From Pantoea vagans (GTDB lineage Bacteria > Pseudomonadota > Gammaproteobacteria > Enterobacterales > Enterobacteriaceae), in assembly GCF_001506165.1 (NCBI RefSeq), contig NZ_CP011427.1:1674001-1738000 (forward strand): a DNA stretch of 64,000 bases, read 5' to 3'. The position numbers were made by a program, and so were the translations under genes. Positions 52,382 to 62,325 of this stretch are shown in pieces (positions within the stretch are counted from its first letter, which is position 1; every line of letters starts with the position of its first letter). A model generated the notes under the pieces. It did not search any database. It was not told the origin of the DNA and saw only the letters and a list, made by a program, of their open reading frames with translations.

Positions 52382-52406
52382 AAGCGCGTGGCGTTAGGCG
52401 CCACGC
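52377..52406. terminator. hairpin between ynjH and xthA, terminator for xthA
   Basis: GCGTGGCG (52386-52393) pairs with CGCCACGC (52399-52406). On the minus strand TTTTATTTG follows, consistent with ending xthA; the + side has only a weak T content. Confidence 0.65.
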
Positions 52407-52413
52407 AGCTTCA

Positions 52414-53220
52414 TCACAGTTTAAATGTTGACCACACTGGCGCGTGATCTGACGGTTTTTCCATGCTGCGGATGTCGTAATCGATCCCACTCTCAATGCA
52501 ACGCGAGGCCAGCGGCTGGCTGGCCAGCAGCAGATCGATACGCAGACCGCGGTTGTCATCGAATCCTTTAGAACGGTAATCGAACCACGAGAAGCGATCG
52601 TTGGTATCGGGGTATTTGTCACGCCAGGTATCAACCAAGCCCCAGTTCATCAGGCGATCCATCCACTCACGCTCTTCTGGCAGGAATGAACATTTACCGG
52701 TGCGCAACCAGCGTTTGCGGTTGTCTTCGCCAATGCCAATATCCAGATCGGTGCTGCTGATGTTCATATCACCCATGATCAGCACCGGTTTATCGACGGC
52801 CAGCTGCTGCTCAAGATAATCTTGTAGATCGCGATAAAACTTCTCTTTCGCCGGGAATTTGGTCGGGTGGTCGCGGCTCTCACCTTGCGGGAAATAGCCG
52901 TTAATCACGGTAATGTCGCCGATTGGACTCGGGATTTCCGCCATGATTAAGCGGCGTTGTGAATCCTCATCATCACCGGGAAAACCACGGCGTACAGAGA
53001 CAGGTTGCTGCTTGGTGAGCAACGCCACACCGTAATGGCCTTTCTGGCCGTGATAAAAGACGTTGTAACCCAGTTTGCTGACATCTTCGAGCGGGAACAT
53101 GTCGTCATGAACTTTGGTTTCTTGCAGGCCGATAACGTCCGGCTGATGCTGCTCAACCAGCGCTTCAAGCTGATGAGGGCGAGCGCGCAAGCCGTTGATG
53201 TTGAAAGAGATGAATTTCAT
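52414..53220 (-). CDS. xthA: exodeoxyribonuclease III
   Basis: 268 residues, equal to E. coli. The AP endonuclease fold has metal ligand E34 in GLQETKV, the [11 protein letters not shown] motif and the catalytic His259 in PSDHAPVW. It repairs abasic sites and degrades duplex 3' ends. Divergent from nothing nearby: the tRNA-Tyr genes lie upstream on the same strand, an arrangement unlike E. coli. Confidence 0.97.
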   Translation of the reverse strand: MKFISFNINGLRARPHQLEALVEQHQPDVIGLQETKVHDDMFPLEDVSKLGYNVFYHGQKGHYGVALLTKQQPVSVRRGFPGDDEDSQRRLIMAEIPSPIGDITVINGYFPQGESRDHPTKFPAKEKFYRDLQDYLEQQLAVDKPVLIMGDMNISSTDLDIGIGEDNRKRWLRTGKCSFLPEEREWMDRLMNWGLVDTWRDKYPDTNDRFSWFDYRSKGFDDNRGLRIDLLLASQPLASRCIESGIDYDIRSMEKPSDHAPVWSTFKL

Positions 53221-53313
53221 TTCGCTGCCATTTTTTTCCGCAAAAGTATGCCGGGATGGTAACGAGTTTTCGCTTAAAAGTCATGGATTGGATCGGAAGG
53301 TAGTCTCACTGCG

Positions 53314-53336
53314 TTCGACTCGAACCTTCGGTCGAA
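53314..53336 (-). repeat. hairpin with a tRNA-Tyr-like T-arm sequence downstream of the tRNAs
   Basis: TTCGAC and GTCGAA (53314-53319 / 53331-53336) enclose CGAACCTTCG. The 11-base core TCGAACCTTCG is shared with the T-arm region of the two tRNA-Tyr genes. In E. coli the tyrT distal region contains repeats (rtT) carrying a copy of the tRNA 3' end, so this may be a reduced version. It could also just be a transcript-end hairpin. Confidence 0.4.
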
Positions 53337-53403
53337 GCTTCTCATCCTTCTCAAGTGCTTTATGTGAGAGTTTGTAGCTGATTAGGAATGGGAGAATATT
53401 GGA

Positions 53404-53488
<85 letters not shown>

Positions 53489-53533
53489 TGGGATATGAAG
53501 CTCTTTATGATTCAGGCGAGGAGTTAATTCAGA

Positions 53534-53618
<85 letters not shown>

Positions 53619-53647
53619 ACTGGCCTGAATTAAAGTGCCTGAAAGCG

Positions 53648-53681
53648 GGGCGCATCATACCAAATGCGCTCTGACTGTAAA
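53648..53681 (-). promoter_or_regulatory. tyrT-type stable RNA promoter
   Basis: On the minus strand: -35 TTTACA (53676-53681), 16-bp spacer, -10 TATGAT (53654-53659), then the GC-rich discriminator GCGCCCCGC. This is the layout of the E. coli tyrT promoter, a classic stringently controlled, FIS-activated promoter. Confidence 0.88.
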
Positions 53682-53762
53682 GCGCTGAAAACGAAATTAT
53701 GAATCGTTTGACCACTTTTCACGCGTGGCGCTGAAGAGTTGCACAATTCAGCGCCGCACAGA

Positions 53763-54611
53763 TTAAAGAATGATGGTGCGGTTGCCGTAAACGAACACCC
53801 GCTGACCCAGCACTTTATACAGTGCACGGCTCAATACATTCTTCTCAACATCACGTCCGGCACGCATCATCTCTTCTGCGGTATAGCTGTGATCGACATT
53901 GATGACGTCCTGCATAATGATTGGACCTTCATCAAGGTTATCATTCACATAGTGTGCCGTTGCGCCAATGATCTTCACGCCGCGCTCATACGCCTGGTGG
54001 TAAGGACGAGCGCCGATGAACGCGGGCAGGAACGAGTGGTGAATATTGATGATCTGATTCGGGTAACGCTGCACAAAGGCCGGCGTCAGCACACGCATAT
54101 ATTTCGCTAACACGACGTAATCCGGTTGGTAACGATCGATTTCGTCACCCATGCGATTGTCGTGCTCTTCACGGGTTAATCCTTCGTGGCTCACCAGCAC
54201 GAACGGAATATCGAAACGCTCGACCAGTGAACGCAAGGTTTCATGGTTACCGATGACCGCGGCGATCTCCATATCGAGACCCCCAAAGGCGCTTTTCATC
54301 AGTAAATCACCCAGGCAGTGCGCTTCTTTGGTGACCAGAATTACCACGCGGCGGCGTCCTGCGCTCTGCAGTTCACGCACCGAGCCAGCTGGCAGCGCGC
54401 TGTCGAGATCGGCCAGCAAGGTGTTGTCGTTGAAAATCCCTTCAAGCTCTGTGCGCATGAAAAAGCGCCCGGTACGGTGATCGACAAACTCATTGTTCTG
54501 CACAATGTTGAGTTCGTGCTTGTAGCAAATGTTGGTGATCTTAGCGATCAGGCCTTTTGCATCAGGGCAAATGGTTCGTAAAACTTTTCGTTGCGTGTTT
54601 GGCGCTTGCAT
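53763..54611 (-). CDS. purU: formyltetrahydrofolate deformylase PurU
   Basis: 282 residues (280 in E. coli). An N-terminal ACT regulatory domain (RKVLRTICPDAKGLIAKITNICYKH, in outline residues 7-31) and a C-terminal formyltransferase-like hydrolase domain with NIHHSFLPAF and the active-site Asp in NDNLDEGPII. It releases formate for purine synthesis under balanced one-carbon supply. The start MQAPNTQRKVLR at 54611 is homologous; the frame extends to 54659 without conservation. Next to tyrT, as in E. coli. Confidence 0.95.
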   Translation of the reverse strand: MQAPNTQRKVLRTICPDAKGLIAKITNICYKHELNIVQNNEFVDHRTGRFFMRTELEGIFNDNTLLADLDSALPAGSVRELQSAGRRRVVILVTKEAHCLGDLLMKSAFGGLDMEIAAVIGNHETLRSLVERFDIPFVLVSHEGLTREEHDNRMGDEIDRYQPDYVVLAKYMRVLTPAFVQRYPNQIINIHHSFLPAFIGARPYHQAYERGVKIIGATAHYVNDNLDEGPIIMQDVINVDHSYTAEEMMRAGRDVEKNVLSRALYKVLGQRVFVYGNRTIIL

Positions 54612-54668
54612 CTCGATCAGAGTCCTGTCAAAGCGATGAATGGTAAAGCCGTTGTGCATCTGTCCAGA

Positions 54669-55124
54669 TTAACCACAACATTTTTTGTATTTTTTATCGG
54701 AGCCACAAGGACAGCGATCGTTACGCCCTAATTCCGGCGTTGTACCGTCTACATAGTACCAGCGTTGATCCTCACGAAGAAAGCGTGAACATTCATAGAT
54801 GGCTGAAGTCCGCTCTTTTTCGCGGTAACGCGCAAAAAAGGTCACAAAGGCTTCATTAACATGGTTTCCATTAATACAACGGGTTACATTCAGACCCAGC
54901 CATTCAGTGTTGGTAAAACTTTCGGATAATAGCGTCTCAAGGTCTGCCACGCGCTGACTGGAGTGCCAGGTCGATGCCAGATAGGCGGCATTCTTCTCAA
55001 CATAGGCGGTATAACGTGACCGCATCAATTGTTCAGCGCTGGTGGGGATATCATGGCCACTCAGAAAGGGTTGGCAACATGAGCTATACTGCTTTCCGCT
55101 GCAGCAGGGGCACTTTTCGGACAC
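54669..55124 (-). CDS. ychJ: YchJ, SEC-C motif protein
   Basis: 151 residues (152 in E. coli). SEC-C zinc motifs at both ends: [13 protein letters not shown] (residues 5-17) and [13 protein letters not shown] at the C-terminus. The UPF0225 core between them is intact. The role is unknown. The purU-ychJ-rssA order is conserved. Confidence 0.95.
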   Translation of the reverse strand: MSEKCPCCSGKQYSSCCQPFLSGHDIPTSAEQLMRSRYTAYVEKNAAYLASTWHSSQRVADLETLLSESFTNTEWLGLNVTRCINGNHVNEAFVTFFARYREKERTSAIYECSRFLREDQRWYYVDGTTPELGRNDRCPCGSDKKYKKCCG

Positions 55125-55220
55125 GTCATCTCCTGTGAGTGATTAAACTAAATTAACGTGTGCGCTATGGTAGCCGACTGCTGAGTGTGATGCTACGTAC
55201 CAGATGAATCACGAGGTGCG

Positions 55221-56126
55221 ATGAGAAAGGTAAGAATTGGGCTGGCTCTGGGTTCAGGTGCTGCCAAAGGCTGGGCGCATATAGGTGTTATCAATGCTTT
55301 AGAGCGCGCCGGGATTGAAGTTGACGTGGTTGCTGGCTGTTCTGTCGGTGCTTTAGTGGGATCAGCTTACGTGAATGGCCGACTCGGTCTGATGGAGAAA
55401 TGGGTCAGTGCATTCCGTTATTGGGACGTCATCCGCTTAATGGATCTCTCCTGGCAGCGCGGAGGATTGTTACGCGGCGACCGCGTGTTTAGCCATATTC
55501 GCCAGTTGATTCCCAATGAATTTATCGAAGGGTGCGACAAACCTTTTGGTGTTGTCGCGTCAAATTTAAGTACCGGGCGTGAGCTATGGTTAACGGAGGG
55601 TGATCTCCACCAGGCGGTTCGCGCGTCATGCAGCATGCCAGGCCTGTTACCTCCGGTTAGCTACAATGGTTACTGGCTGGTGGATGGTGCGGTGGTGAAT
55701 CCGGTGCCGATTTCGCTCACGCGTGCACTCGGCGCTGACATTGTTATCGCGGTTGATCTACAACATGACGCGCATTTGATGCAGCAGGATCTGTTGTCGG
55801 TCACGCCACAAAGCGGTGAAGAAGAAGCCGCCGCTGAAGCCCTCAGTTGGGGCAAGAAACTGCGCCAGCGCATTCTGGGATTGACGCATCGCCGGGCCAA
55901 TCAAACGCCGGGTGCGATGGAGATTATGTCAACCTCGATCCAGATACTGGAAAACCGTTTGAAGCGTAATCGCATGGCAGGGGATCCGCCGGATGTCCTG
56001 ATCCAACCGTTTTGTCCGCAGATATCCACATTGGATTTTCATCGTGCAGAAGAAGCCATCGCGGCAGGTAAAGCCGCTGTTGAGAAAAAAATGGATGAAC
56101 TATTACCGCTGGTCCGTGGCAGATAA
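55221..56126 (+). CDS. rssA: RssA, patatin-like phospholipase family protein
   Basis: 301 residues, equal to E. coli RssA. Patatin fold: oxyanion loop GSGAAKGWAHIG (residues 12-23), nucleophile motif GCSVG and the catalytic Asp in DGAVVNP. Predicted lipid hydrolase of unknown substrate. First gene of rssAB; rssB starts 102 bases later. Confidence 0.94.
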   Translation: MRKVRIGLALGSGAAKGWAHIGVINALERAGIEVDVVAGCSVGALVGSAYVNGRLGLMEKWVSAFRYWDVIRLMDLSWQRGGLLRGDRVFSHIRQLIPNEFIEGCDKPFGVVASNLSTGRELWLTEGDLHQAVRASCSMPGLLPPVSYNGYWLVDGAVVNPVPISLTRALGADIVIAVDLQHDAHLMQQDLLSVTPQSGEEEAAAEALSWGKKLRQRILGLTHRRANQTPGAMEIMSTSIQILENRLKRNRMAGDPPDVLIQPFCPQISTLDFHRAEEAIAAGKAAVEKKMDELLPLVRGR

Positions 56127-56228
56127 TCAGGTTGTTCATTCACAGCTTTTGCGACTTCAGTCAATTCTGAAAGGCGCAACTGCGTTTTATGAACCACTAT
56201 TGAAATATCTGGTACACAGGGGGAGAGA

Positions 56229-57245
56229 ATGGAAAAGCCACTAATCGGCAAAAAAATACTCATTGTCGAAGATGAGGTCGTTTTCCGTTCATTACTGGAC
56301 AACATGCTGGCGGGTCTGGGCGCCAGTACGCTGGAAGCCGGCGATGGCCTGGATGGCTTAACGCTGCTGTCAGCGCAGGCGGTGGATCTGGTGATTTGCG
56401 ATTTGGAAATGCCGCGTATGGGCGGCATTCAGTTTGTTGAGCGCATCCGCAGTCGCGGCAATAGCGTCCCTATCTTGATCATTTCCGCCACGCAGAATAT
56501 GGCCGACATTGCGCATGTGCTGCGGCTTGGCGTGCAGGATGTGTTGCTTAAACCTCTTAAAGACCTCGAACGTTTCCGTGAAGCGGTTTATGAATGTCTT
56601 TATCCTTCGATGTTCACCTCAAAAGTTGAAGAAGATGAACAGTTGTTCCAGGACTGGGACGCGCTGGTCCGCGATCCGCTAGCCGCGTCTAAACTGCTCA
56701 AACAGTTGCAGCCTCCCGTGCAACAAACCATTGCCAACTGCCGGATTAATTATCGTCAACTGACGATGGCGGAGCAGCCGGGTCTGGTGCTGGATATTGC
56801 TGCGCTATCGGACAAGGATCTCGCCTTCTACTGCCTGGACGTCACCCGCGCGGGTGATAACGGCGTACTGGCGGCATTGTTGTTGCGCGCATTGTTCAAT
56901 GGATTGTTACAGGAACAACTTTCTGGGCAGAATCAACGTCTGCCAGAACTGAACGGCTTGCTCAGGCAGGTCAACATGCTGCTGCGTCAGGCCAATCTCA
57001 GTGGGCAGTTCCCATTACTGGTCGGTTACTACCATCGTCAGCTGAAAAATCTGATTCTGGTCTCCGCTGGACTTAACGCAACGTTGCACATCAACACCCA
57101 CCAGATTCAACTCAGTAATGGCGTGCCGCTTGGTACTATGGGCAGCACGCACCTCAATCAAATCAGCCAACGTGCCGATGCCTGGCAATGCCATGTGTGG
57201 GGCGCGGGCGGCAGGCTTCGCCTGATGCTTTCGGCTGAAGAATAA
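56229..57245 (+). CDS. rssB: RssB, RpoS proteolysis adaptor
   Basis: 338 residues (337 in E. coli). N-terminal response-regulator receiver domain with phospho-acceptor Asp58 in VICDLEMPR and Lys in VLLKPLK; the C-terminal domain resembles PP2C phosphatases without catalytic metal residues. It binds sigma-S (RpoS) and hands it to ClpXP. No cognate kinase is encoded next to it. It is followed by galU, as in E. coli. Confidence 0.96.
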   Translation: MEKPLIGKKILIVEDEVVFRSLLDNMLAGLGASTLEAGDGLDGLTLLSAQAVDLVICDLEMPRMGGIQFVERIRSRGNSVPILIISATQNMADIAHVLRLGVQDVLLKPLKDLERFREAVYECLYPSMFTSKVEEDEQLFQDWDALVRDPLAASKLLKQLQPPVQQTIANCRINYRQLTMAEQPGLVLDIAALSDKDLAFYCLDVTRAGDNGVLAALLLRALFNGLLQEQLSGQNQRLPELNGLLRQVNMLLRQANLSGQFPLLVGYYHRQLKNLILVSAGLNATLHINTHQIQLSNGVPLGTMGSTHLNQISQRADAWQCHVWGAGGRLRLMLSAEE

Positions 57246-57283
57246 GCGGTTGGATTTATATTTTTCGCGGGTTGGAGACAGGG

Positions 57284-57306
57284 CCAAGGGTAAGCTTTAC
57301 ACTTGG
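57284..57306 (+). terminator. weak hairpin after rssB
   Basis: CCAAG (57284-57288) and CTTGG (57302-57306), with GTAA/TTAC inside, form a stem. No T run follows, so termination here is doubtful. Confidence 0.3.
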
Positions 57307-57438
57307 GTAATAGTCTTAAATTCCGCGGATTAACTCCATCCAGGATAAATCCGTCTGATAGTAACTGATATACTCATTTCGTTTTTAAACCGACATATCA
57401 AGTATTAACTTGAACGGCCTATTAAGAGAGGTATTTAG

Positions 57439-58347
57439 ATGTCTGCCTATAAGTCTAAAGTAAAAAAAGCGGTAATCCCGGTTGCGGGTCTGGGTACGCG
57501 TATGCTGCCTGCTACCAAAGCTATTCCAAAAGAGATGTTACCGCTGGTCGATAAGCCGCTGATCCAATATGTCGTGAATGAGTGTATTGCTGCGGGCATT
57601 AATGAGATTGTGCTGGTCACCCACTCATCTAAAAACGCCATCGAAAACCATTTTGATACCAGTTTCGAACTGGAATCTATGCTGGAAAAACGCGTTAAGC
57701 GTCAGTTGCTGGATGAAATCCAGTCTATCTGCCCACCACATGTCACCATCATGCAGGTTCGTCAGGGTATTGCCAAAGGCCTGGGCCACGCAGTGATGTG
57801 TGCACATCCACTGGTGGGTGATGAGCCAGTTGCGGTCATCCTGCCGGATGTGATTATTGATGAATACGAATCCGATCCTACTAAAGACAACCTGGCAGAA
57901 ATGCTGGCGCGTTATGAAGAAAGCGGCCGTAGTCAAATCATGGTTGAGCCAGTAGCCGACGTGACCGCTTACGGTGTGGTTGACTGCAAAGGTGCCGACC
58001 TCGCCCCAGGCCAGAGCGCGCCAATGGTGGGTGTTGTTGAGAAGCCGAAAGCGTCTGAAGCACCTTCTAACCTCGCGGTTGTGGGCCGTTACGTGCTGTC
58101 AGCGGATATCTGGCCGCTGTTGGCAAAAACCCCTCCGGGCGCAGGTGGCGAAGTTCAGCTGACTGACTCCATCGCCATGCTGATGGAAAAAGAGACCGTA
58201 GAAGCTTACCACCTGACCGGTGTGAGCCATGACTGCGGTAACAAACTGGGTTATATGCAAGCTTTTGTTGAGTACGGTGTACGTCATCCGGTGCTGGGTA
58301 AAGACTTTACTCAATGGCTTGAAGGCGCGGTAGGCAACAAAAAGTAA
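57439..58347 (+). CDS. galU: UTP-glucose-1-phosphate uridylyltransferase
   Basis: 302 residues, equal to E. coli GalU. Nucleotidyltransferase fold with [21 protein letters not shown] (residues 15-35 in outline) and the FEVEKP-type active site [11 protein letters not shown]. It makes UDP-glucose for LPS, exopolysaccharide, trehalose and membrane oligosaccharides. It is 23 bases before ugd, forming a probable galU-ugd-uge operon. Confidence 0.97.
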   Translation: MSAYKSKVKKAVIPVAGLGTRMLPATKAIPKEMLPLVDKPLIQYVVNECIAAGINEIVLVTHSSKNAIENHFDTSFELESMLEKRVKRQLLDEIQSICPPHVTIMQVRQGIAKGLGHAVMCAHPLVGDEPVAVILPDVIIDEYESDPTKDNLAEMLARYEESGRSQIMVEPVADVTAYGVVDCKGADLAPGQSAPMVGVVEKPKASEAPSNLAVVGRYVLSADIWPLLAKTPPGAGGEVQLTDSIAMLMEKETVEAYHLTGVSHDCGNKLGYMQAFVEYGVRHPVLGKDFTQWLEGAVGNKK

Positions 58348-58370
58348 TTCATTAAACACAGGATAATTCA

Positions 58371-59714
58371 ATGAAAGTCACTGTATTTGGTATCGGCTAT
58401 GTCGGTCTGGTTCAGGCTGCAGTGTTAGCTGAAGTCGGACATGACGTTCTCTGTATTGATGTCGATGAAAAGAAAGTCGAAAACCTGAAAAAAGGCCATA
58501 TTCCGATTTTCGAACCGGGTTTGACGCCGCTGGTGATGTCTAACTATGAAGCGGGCCGCCTGAAGTTCAGCACCAATGCAGAAGAGGGTGTTAACCACGG
58601 CGTGATGCAATTTATTGCAGTGGGAACCCCGCCGGATGAAGACGGTTCTGCCGATCTGAAATATGTGACTGCAGTTGCGCGCACCATTGCCGCGCACATG
58701 AGCGATCATAAAGTCGTTATCGACAAATCCACAGTGCCTGTCGGGACGGCGGATCGCGTGCGTGCAGTGATGACAGAAACATTGCAAAAACGTGATGTTA
58801 ACATCCCGTTTGATGTGGTTTCTAACCCTGAATTCCTCAAGGAAGGGGCTGCAGTAAACGATTGTATGCGTCCTGAGCGTATTGTCGTGGGTACCGATAA
58901 CGATGATGTGGTTGAACTGCTGCGTGAACTCTACGAGCCGTTTAATCGTAATCACGACCGTATGATTTTGATGGATATCCGCAGTGCAGAGCTGACCAAG
59001 TACGCGGCAAACTGCATGCTGGCCACCAAAATCAGCTTTATGAACGAGATCTCAAACCTGGCAGAACGTCTGGGAGCCGACGTTGAGAAAGTGCGTCAGG
59101 GGATTGGATCGGATTCACGCATTGGTTACCACTTCATCTACCCTGGCTGTGGCTACGGTGGTTCGTGCTTCCCGAAAGACGTGCAGGCGCTGATTCGTAC
59201 TGCTGAGTCTATTGGTTACACGCCGCGCCTGTTACAGGCGGTAGAAGATGTGAACGACTCGCAGAAAAACAAACTGCCAAGCTTTATCAAGCGCCATTTT
59301 GGCGACGATTTGCGCGGCAAGACGTTTGCACTGTGGGGACTGGCCTTCAAACCCAATACGGACGACATGCGTGAAGCCTCCAGCCGTGTGCTGATGGAAA
59401 CGCTGTGGGAAGCGGGTGCGACTATTCAGGCATTTGACCCAGAAGCGATGGAAGAAGCCCAACGCATCTATGGTCATCGTGACGACCTGAAGCTGACGGG
59501 CACGAAAGAAGCTGCACTTCAGGGCGCAGATGGCTTAGTTATCTGTACTGAATGGCAGAATTTCCGTGCACCAGATTTCGACGTTATCAAAACCGCGTTA
59601 AAACAACCCGTGATTTTTGATGGTCGTAACCTGTATGATCCGGAACGTATCAGCAAACGCGGCTTTACTTATTATGCAATTGGCCGCGGAGCGTCAATCC
59701 AAATCATAGAATAA
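58371..59714 (+). CDS. ugd: UDP-glucose 6-dehydrogenase
   Basis: 447 residues, the longer (tuaD-like) form of Ugd; the colanic-acid-linked E. coli Ugd is 388. NAD-binding GIGYVGL near residue 7 and the catalytic Cys in [14 protein letters not shown]. It oxidises UDP-glucose to UDP-glucuronate. Linked to galU and uge, which supply its substrate and use its product. In E. coli ugd is in the wca/rfb region, so this copy reflects a different genome plan or an additional copy. Confidence 0.95.
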   Translation: MKVTVFGIGYVGLVQAAVLAEVGHDVLCIDVDEKKVENLKKGHIPIFEPGLTPLVMSNYEAGRLKFSTNAEEGVNHGVMQFIAVGTPPDEDGSADLKYVTAVARTIAAHMSDHKVVIDKSTVPVGTADRVRAVMTETLQKRDVNIPFDVVSNPEFLKEGAAVNDCMRPERIVVGTDNDDVVELLRELYEPFNRNHDRMILMDIRSAELTKYAANCMLATKISFMNEISNLAERLGADVEKVRQGIGSDSRIGYHFIYPGCGYGGSCFPKDVQALIRTAESIGYTPRLLQAVEDVNDSQKNKLPSFIKRHFGDDLRGKTFALWGLAFKPNTDDMREASSRVLMETLWEAGATIQAFDPEAMEEAQRIYGHRDDLKLTGTKEAALQGADGLVICTEWQNFRAPDFDVIKTALKQPVIFDGRNLYDPERISKRGFTYYAIGRGASIQIIE

Positions 59715-59725
59715 ATGAGGGAAGT

Positions 59726-60730
59726 ATGAAGTTTCTGGTCACCGGCGCGGCAGGATTTATTGGATTTCATGTAAGTCAGCGTTTGCTGGCCGCCGGTCAC
59801 CAGGTTGTCGGTATAGACAACCTGAATGACTATTATGACGTCAGCCTTAAACAGGCTCGCCTGGATCAGATCCTTCAGCACCCTGAATTTATTTTCATCA
59901 AAATGGACCTGGCAGACCGCCAGGCCATTTCTTCTCTGTTTACCCAGCACGGCTTTGAGCGCGTTATTCATTTGGGTGCCCAGGCAGGGGTGCGTTATTC
60001 CATTGAAAACCCTCACGCCTATGCGGATGCCAATTTAATTGGCCATCTGAATATTCTGGAAGGCTGTCGTCACCATAAAATTGGCCACCTGCTTTATGCC
60101 TCATCCAGTTCCGTGTATGGACTGAATCGTAAAATGCCTTTTTCAACTGATGACTCAGTTGACCATCCTATTTCATTGTATGCGGCCACCAAAAAAGCTA
60201 ATGAATTGATGTCGCATACCTATTCACATTTGTATCAGTTACCTACTACCGGTTTACGCTTCTTCACTGTTTATGGTCCATGGGGCCGTCCCGATATGGC
60301 GCTATTTAAGTTCACGCGTGCCATGCTGGCTGGTGAGCAAATTGATGTATATAACCGCGGGCAAATGACGCGTGACTTTACCTACATTGATGATATCGCT
60401 GAAGCGATTGTGCGCCTGCAAAACGTTATTCCGCAGGCCGACGAAAGCTGGACCGTAGAAGAGGGCTCTCCTGCATCAAGTTCTGCACCTTATCGCGTCT
60501 ACAATATCGGAAATAGCCAGCCAACCAGCCTGATGACCTATATCGAATCACTGGAGAAAGCGTTGGGTATTGAGGCGAACAAAAACATGCTGCCTATGCA
60601 ACCGGGTGATGTGCCTGGCACCAGCGCCGATACGCAGCCGTTGTATGAGGCGATTAATTTCCGCCCGCAAACGGGTGTAGAGATTGGCGTACAAAACTTT
60701 GTGGATTGGTATCGCGATTTTTACCAGTAA
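59726..60730 (+). CDS. uge: UDP-glucuronate 4-epimerase
   Basis: 334 residues. SDR extended family with NAD-binding TGAAGFIG (residues 7-14), the YAATKKANE catalytic Tyr/Lys and the Ser/Thr triad SSSSVYG. Closely resembles Klebsiella Uge, which makes UDP-galacturonate for LPS core and capsule. It starts 11 bases after ugd, which produces its substrate. The final block VDWYRDFYQ is family-typical. Confidence 0.92.
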   Translation: MKFLVTGAAGFIGFHVSQRLLAAGHQVVGIDNLNDYYDVSLKQARLDQILQHPEFIFIKMDLADRQAISSLFTQHGFERVIHLGAQAGVRYSIENPHAYADANLIGHLNILEGCRHHKIGHLLYASSSSVYGLNRKMPFSTDDSVDHPISLYAATKKANELMSHTYSHLYQLPTTGLRFFTVYGPWGRPDMALFKFTRAMLAGEQIDVYNRGQMTRDFTYIDDIAEAIVRLQNVIPQADESWTVEEGSPASSSAPYRVYNIGNSQPTSLMTYIESLEKALGIEANKNMLPMQPGDVPGTSADTQPLYEAINFRPQTGVEIGVQNFVDWYRDFYQ

Positions 60731-60742
60731 CAGCGCAGCATA

Positions 60743-60769
60743 AAAAAGGAAGCCAGTGGCTTCCTTTTT
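60743..60769. terminator. bidirectional terminator between uge and hns
   Basis: AAAGGAAGCCA (60745-60755) pairs perfectly with TGGCTTCCTTT (60757-60767), with A and T flanks. It lies between convergent genes. Confidence 0.9.
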
Positions 60770-60829
60770 CTTACCCGGTGTAAAGTGAAACAGCGTTATT
60801 GCCTTTCACAATGCGAAGCTCTGATGTGA

Positions 60830-61237
60830 TTACAGCAGGAAATCGTCCAGTTGTTTGCCTTGTTCTTCGATGGCTTTTTTAATCACTGCTGGCGTGCGGC
60901 CCTGACCAGTCCAGGTACGGTTTTCACCGTTTTCATCAACATAGGAATATTTCGCTGGACGCGCAGCACGCTTGGCTTTTCCTGGTGCTTTGGTCTCTGA
61001 CAGCGCCTGCAGCAATTCGTTTGGATCGATACCATCAGCAATCAGCATTTCACGGTATTGTTCCAGCTTGCGACTACGTTCTGCATTTTCCGCCTGTGCA
61101 TGCGTCTCTTCTTCACGACGCTCATTCACCACAACTTCGAGTTTTTCCAGCATCTCTTCCAGTGTTTCCAGAGAGCATTCCCGAGCTTGCGCGCGCAATG
61201 TACGGATATTATTAAGAATTTTAAGTGCTTCGCTCAT
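60830..61237 (-). CDS. hns: nucleoid-associated protein H-NS
   Basis: 135 residues (137 in E. coli). N-terminal coiled-coil oligomerisation domain (about 1-80) with the conserved [17 protein letters not shown] start and Cys21; linker; C-terminal DNA-binding domain with the AT-hook-like QGR at residues 112-114 in TWTGQGRTP. Global silencer of AT-rich, horizontally acquired DNA. The start at 61237 is homologous; the frame extends further without conservation. In E. coli it lies next to galU; here ugd and uge intervene. Confidence 0.97.
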   Translation of the reverse strand: MSEALKILNNIRTLRAQARECSLETLEEMLEKLEVVVNERREEETHAQAENAERSRKLEQYREMLIADGIDPNELLQALSETKAPGKAKRAARPAKYSYVDENGENRTWTGQGRTPAVIKKAIEEQGKQLDDFLL

Positions 61238-61652
61238 TGTCCTAATCTCAAAATATAATAAATGGGAGTTGTTCTGCCGAATCATAATAGTGGGGCGAAA
61301 AAATAACTGCAATAGCCAGATTAAAATGTAAAACGTAAAGTAAAAGTCAGGAATGCCATTTTAAAGCGACCTGCAAAATATATTTAACTTTCTCTGTTTT
61401 TTTACCACCTTGATTTTTCCTGCTTCACAACAGTGCAATGCCCGAATCCTTACACTTAGCGGTAATAAAGTTGAATAAAATGTCAGCACACGACCTTCTT
61501 TGTCAAAACGTGCGGTTTAAGGCTGAGACTGAATCACTCAGTCATTAATGGTGTTAATTTGAACAAACGATAAAAATAATGCATCGCTACAGGATCGCGC
61601 GTTTATGGTAGACTGCGCGACATCTGAATTGCGCTGCGATGAGATTTTGCAC
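61238..61652. promoter_or_regulatory. 415-bp divergent hns-tdk promoter region
   Basis: No gene. AT-rich, as expected for the autoregulated hns promoter. A small dyad GACTGA-N5-TCAGTC lies at 61527-61543, about 110 bases before tdk. No specific factor can be named. Confidence 0.45.
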
Positions 61653-62273
61653 ATGGCTCAACTTTATTTTTATTACTCCGCAATGAACGCGGGGAAATCA
61701 ACGGCTTTGCTACAGTCTTCCTATAACTACCAGGAGCGTGGCATGCGGACATTAGTGTATACCGCCGAGATAGATGACCGCTTTGGTGCGGGTAAGGTTA
61801 GTTCACGTATTGGTCTTTCGTCTCCCGCCTTTTTATATAACGCTCAAACGAAACTAGACCAGCAAATAGCGGATGAACACGCGAAGCAACCGGTTCATTG
61901 CGTTCTGGTTGATGAAAGCCAGTTCCTGACGCGTGAACAAGTCAGATCCTTGTCTGATGTGGTCGACAATATGGATATTCCGGTATTGTGTTATGGACTA
62001 CGCACCGATTTTCGCGGAGAACTCTTCGTGGGGAGCCAATATTTGCTGGCGTGGGCGGATAAACTGGTTGAGCTAAAAACCATCTGCCATTGTGGTCGCA
62101 AAGCCAGTATGGTGTTGCGCCTGGATGCCAATGGAAAACCTTTCAGCGAAGGTGAGCAGGTGGTTATTGGTGGCAACGAACGCTATATTTCGGTGTGCCG
62201 TAAACACTATAAGCAAGCGATAGATGAAGGTTCATTGAAAGCCATTTACGGCTCGCATTCCTCTCCTGTTTGA
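61653..62273 (+). CDS. tdk: thymidine kinase
   Basis: 206 residues (205 in E. coli). Walker [10 protein letters not shown], lasso-region Tyr and zinc ligands CHC(G) and CRKH. It phosphorylates thymidine in the salvage pathway. In most homologues a Cys follows the DE of the Walker B-like motif (VDECQFL); here it is Ser (VDESQFL). ATG 61653 is the homologous start; the frame extends upstream to 61605 without support. Confidence 0.96.
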   Translation: MAQLYFYYSAMNAGKSTALLQSSYNYQERGMRTLVYTAEIDDRFGAGKVSSRIGLSSPAFLYNAQTKLDQQIADEHAKQPVHCVLVDESQFLTREQVRSLSDVVDNMDIPVLCYGLRTDFRGELFVGSQYLLAWADKLVELKTICHCGRKASMVLRLDANGKPFSEGEQVVIGGNERYISVCRKHYKQAIDEGSLKAIYGSHSSPV

Positions 62274-62285
62274 TCATGCCAACAT

Positions 62286-62313
62286 AAAAAAAACCCGCCG
62301 CAGCGGGTTTTTT
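62286..62313. terminator. bidirectional terminator between tdk and adhE
   Basis: AAACCCGC (62291-62298) pairs with GCGGGTTT (62303-62310), with A-rich and T-rich flanks. Confidence 0.95.
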
Positions 62314-62325
62314 ATTTATGACAAC

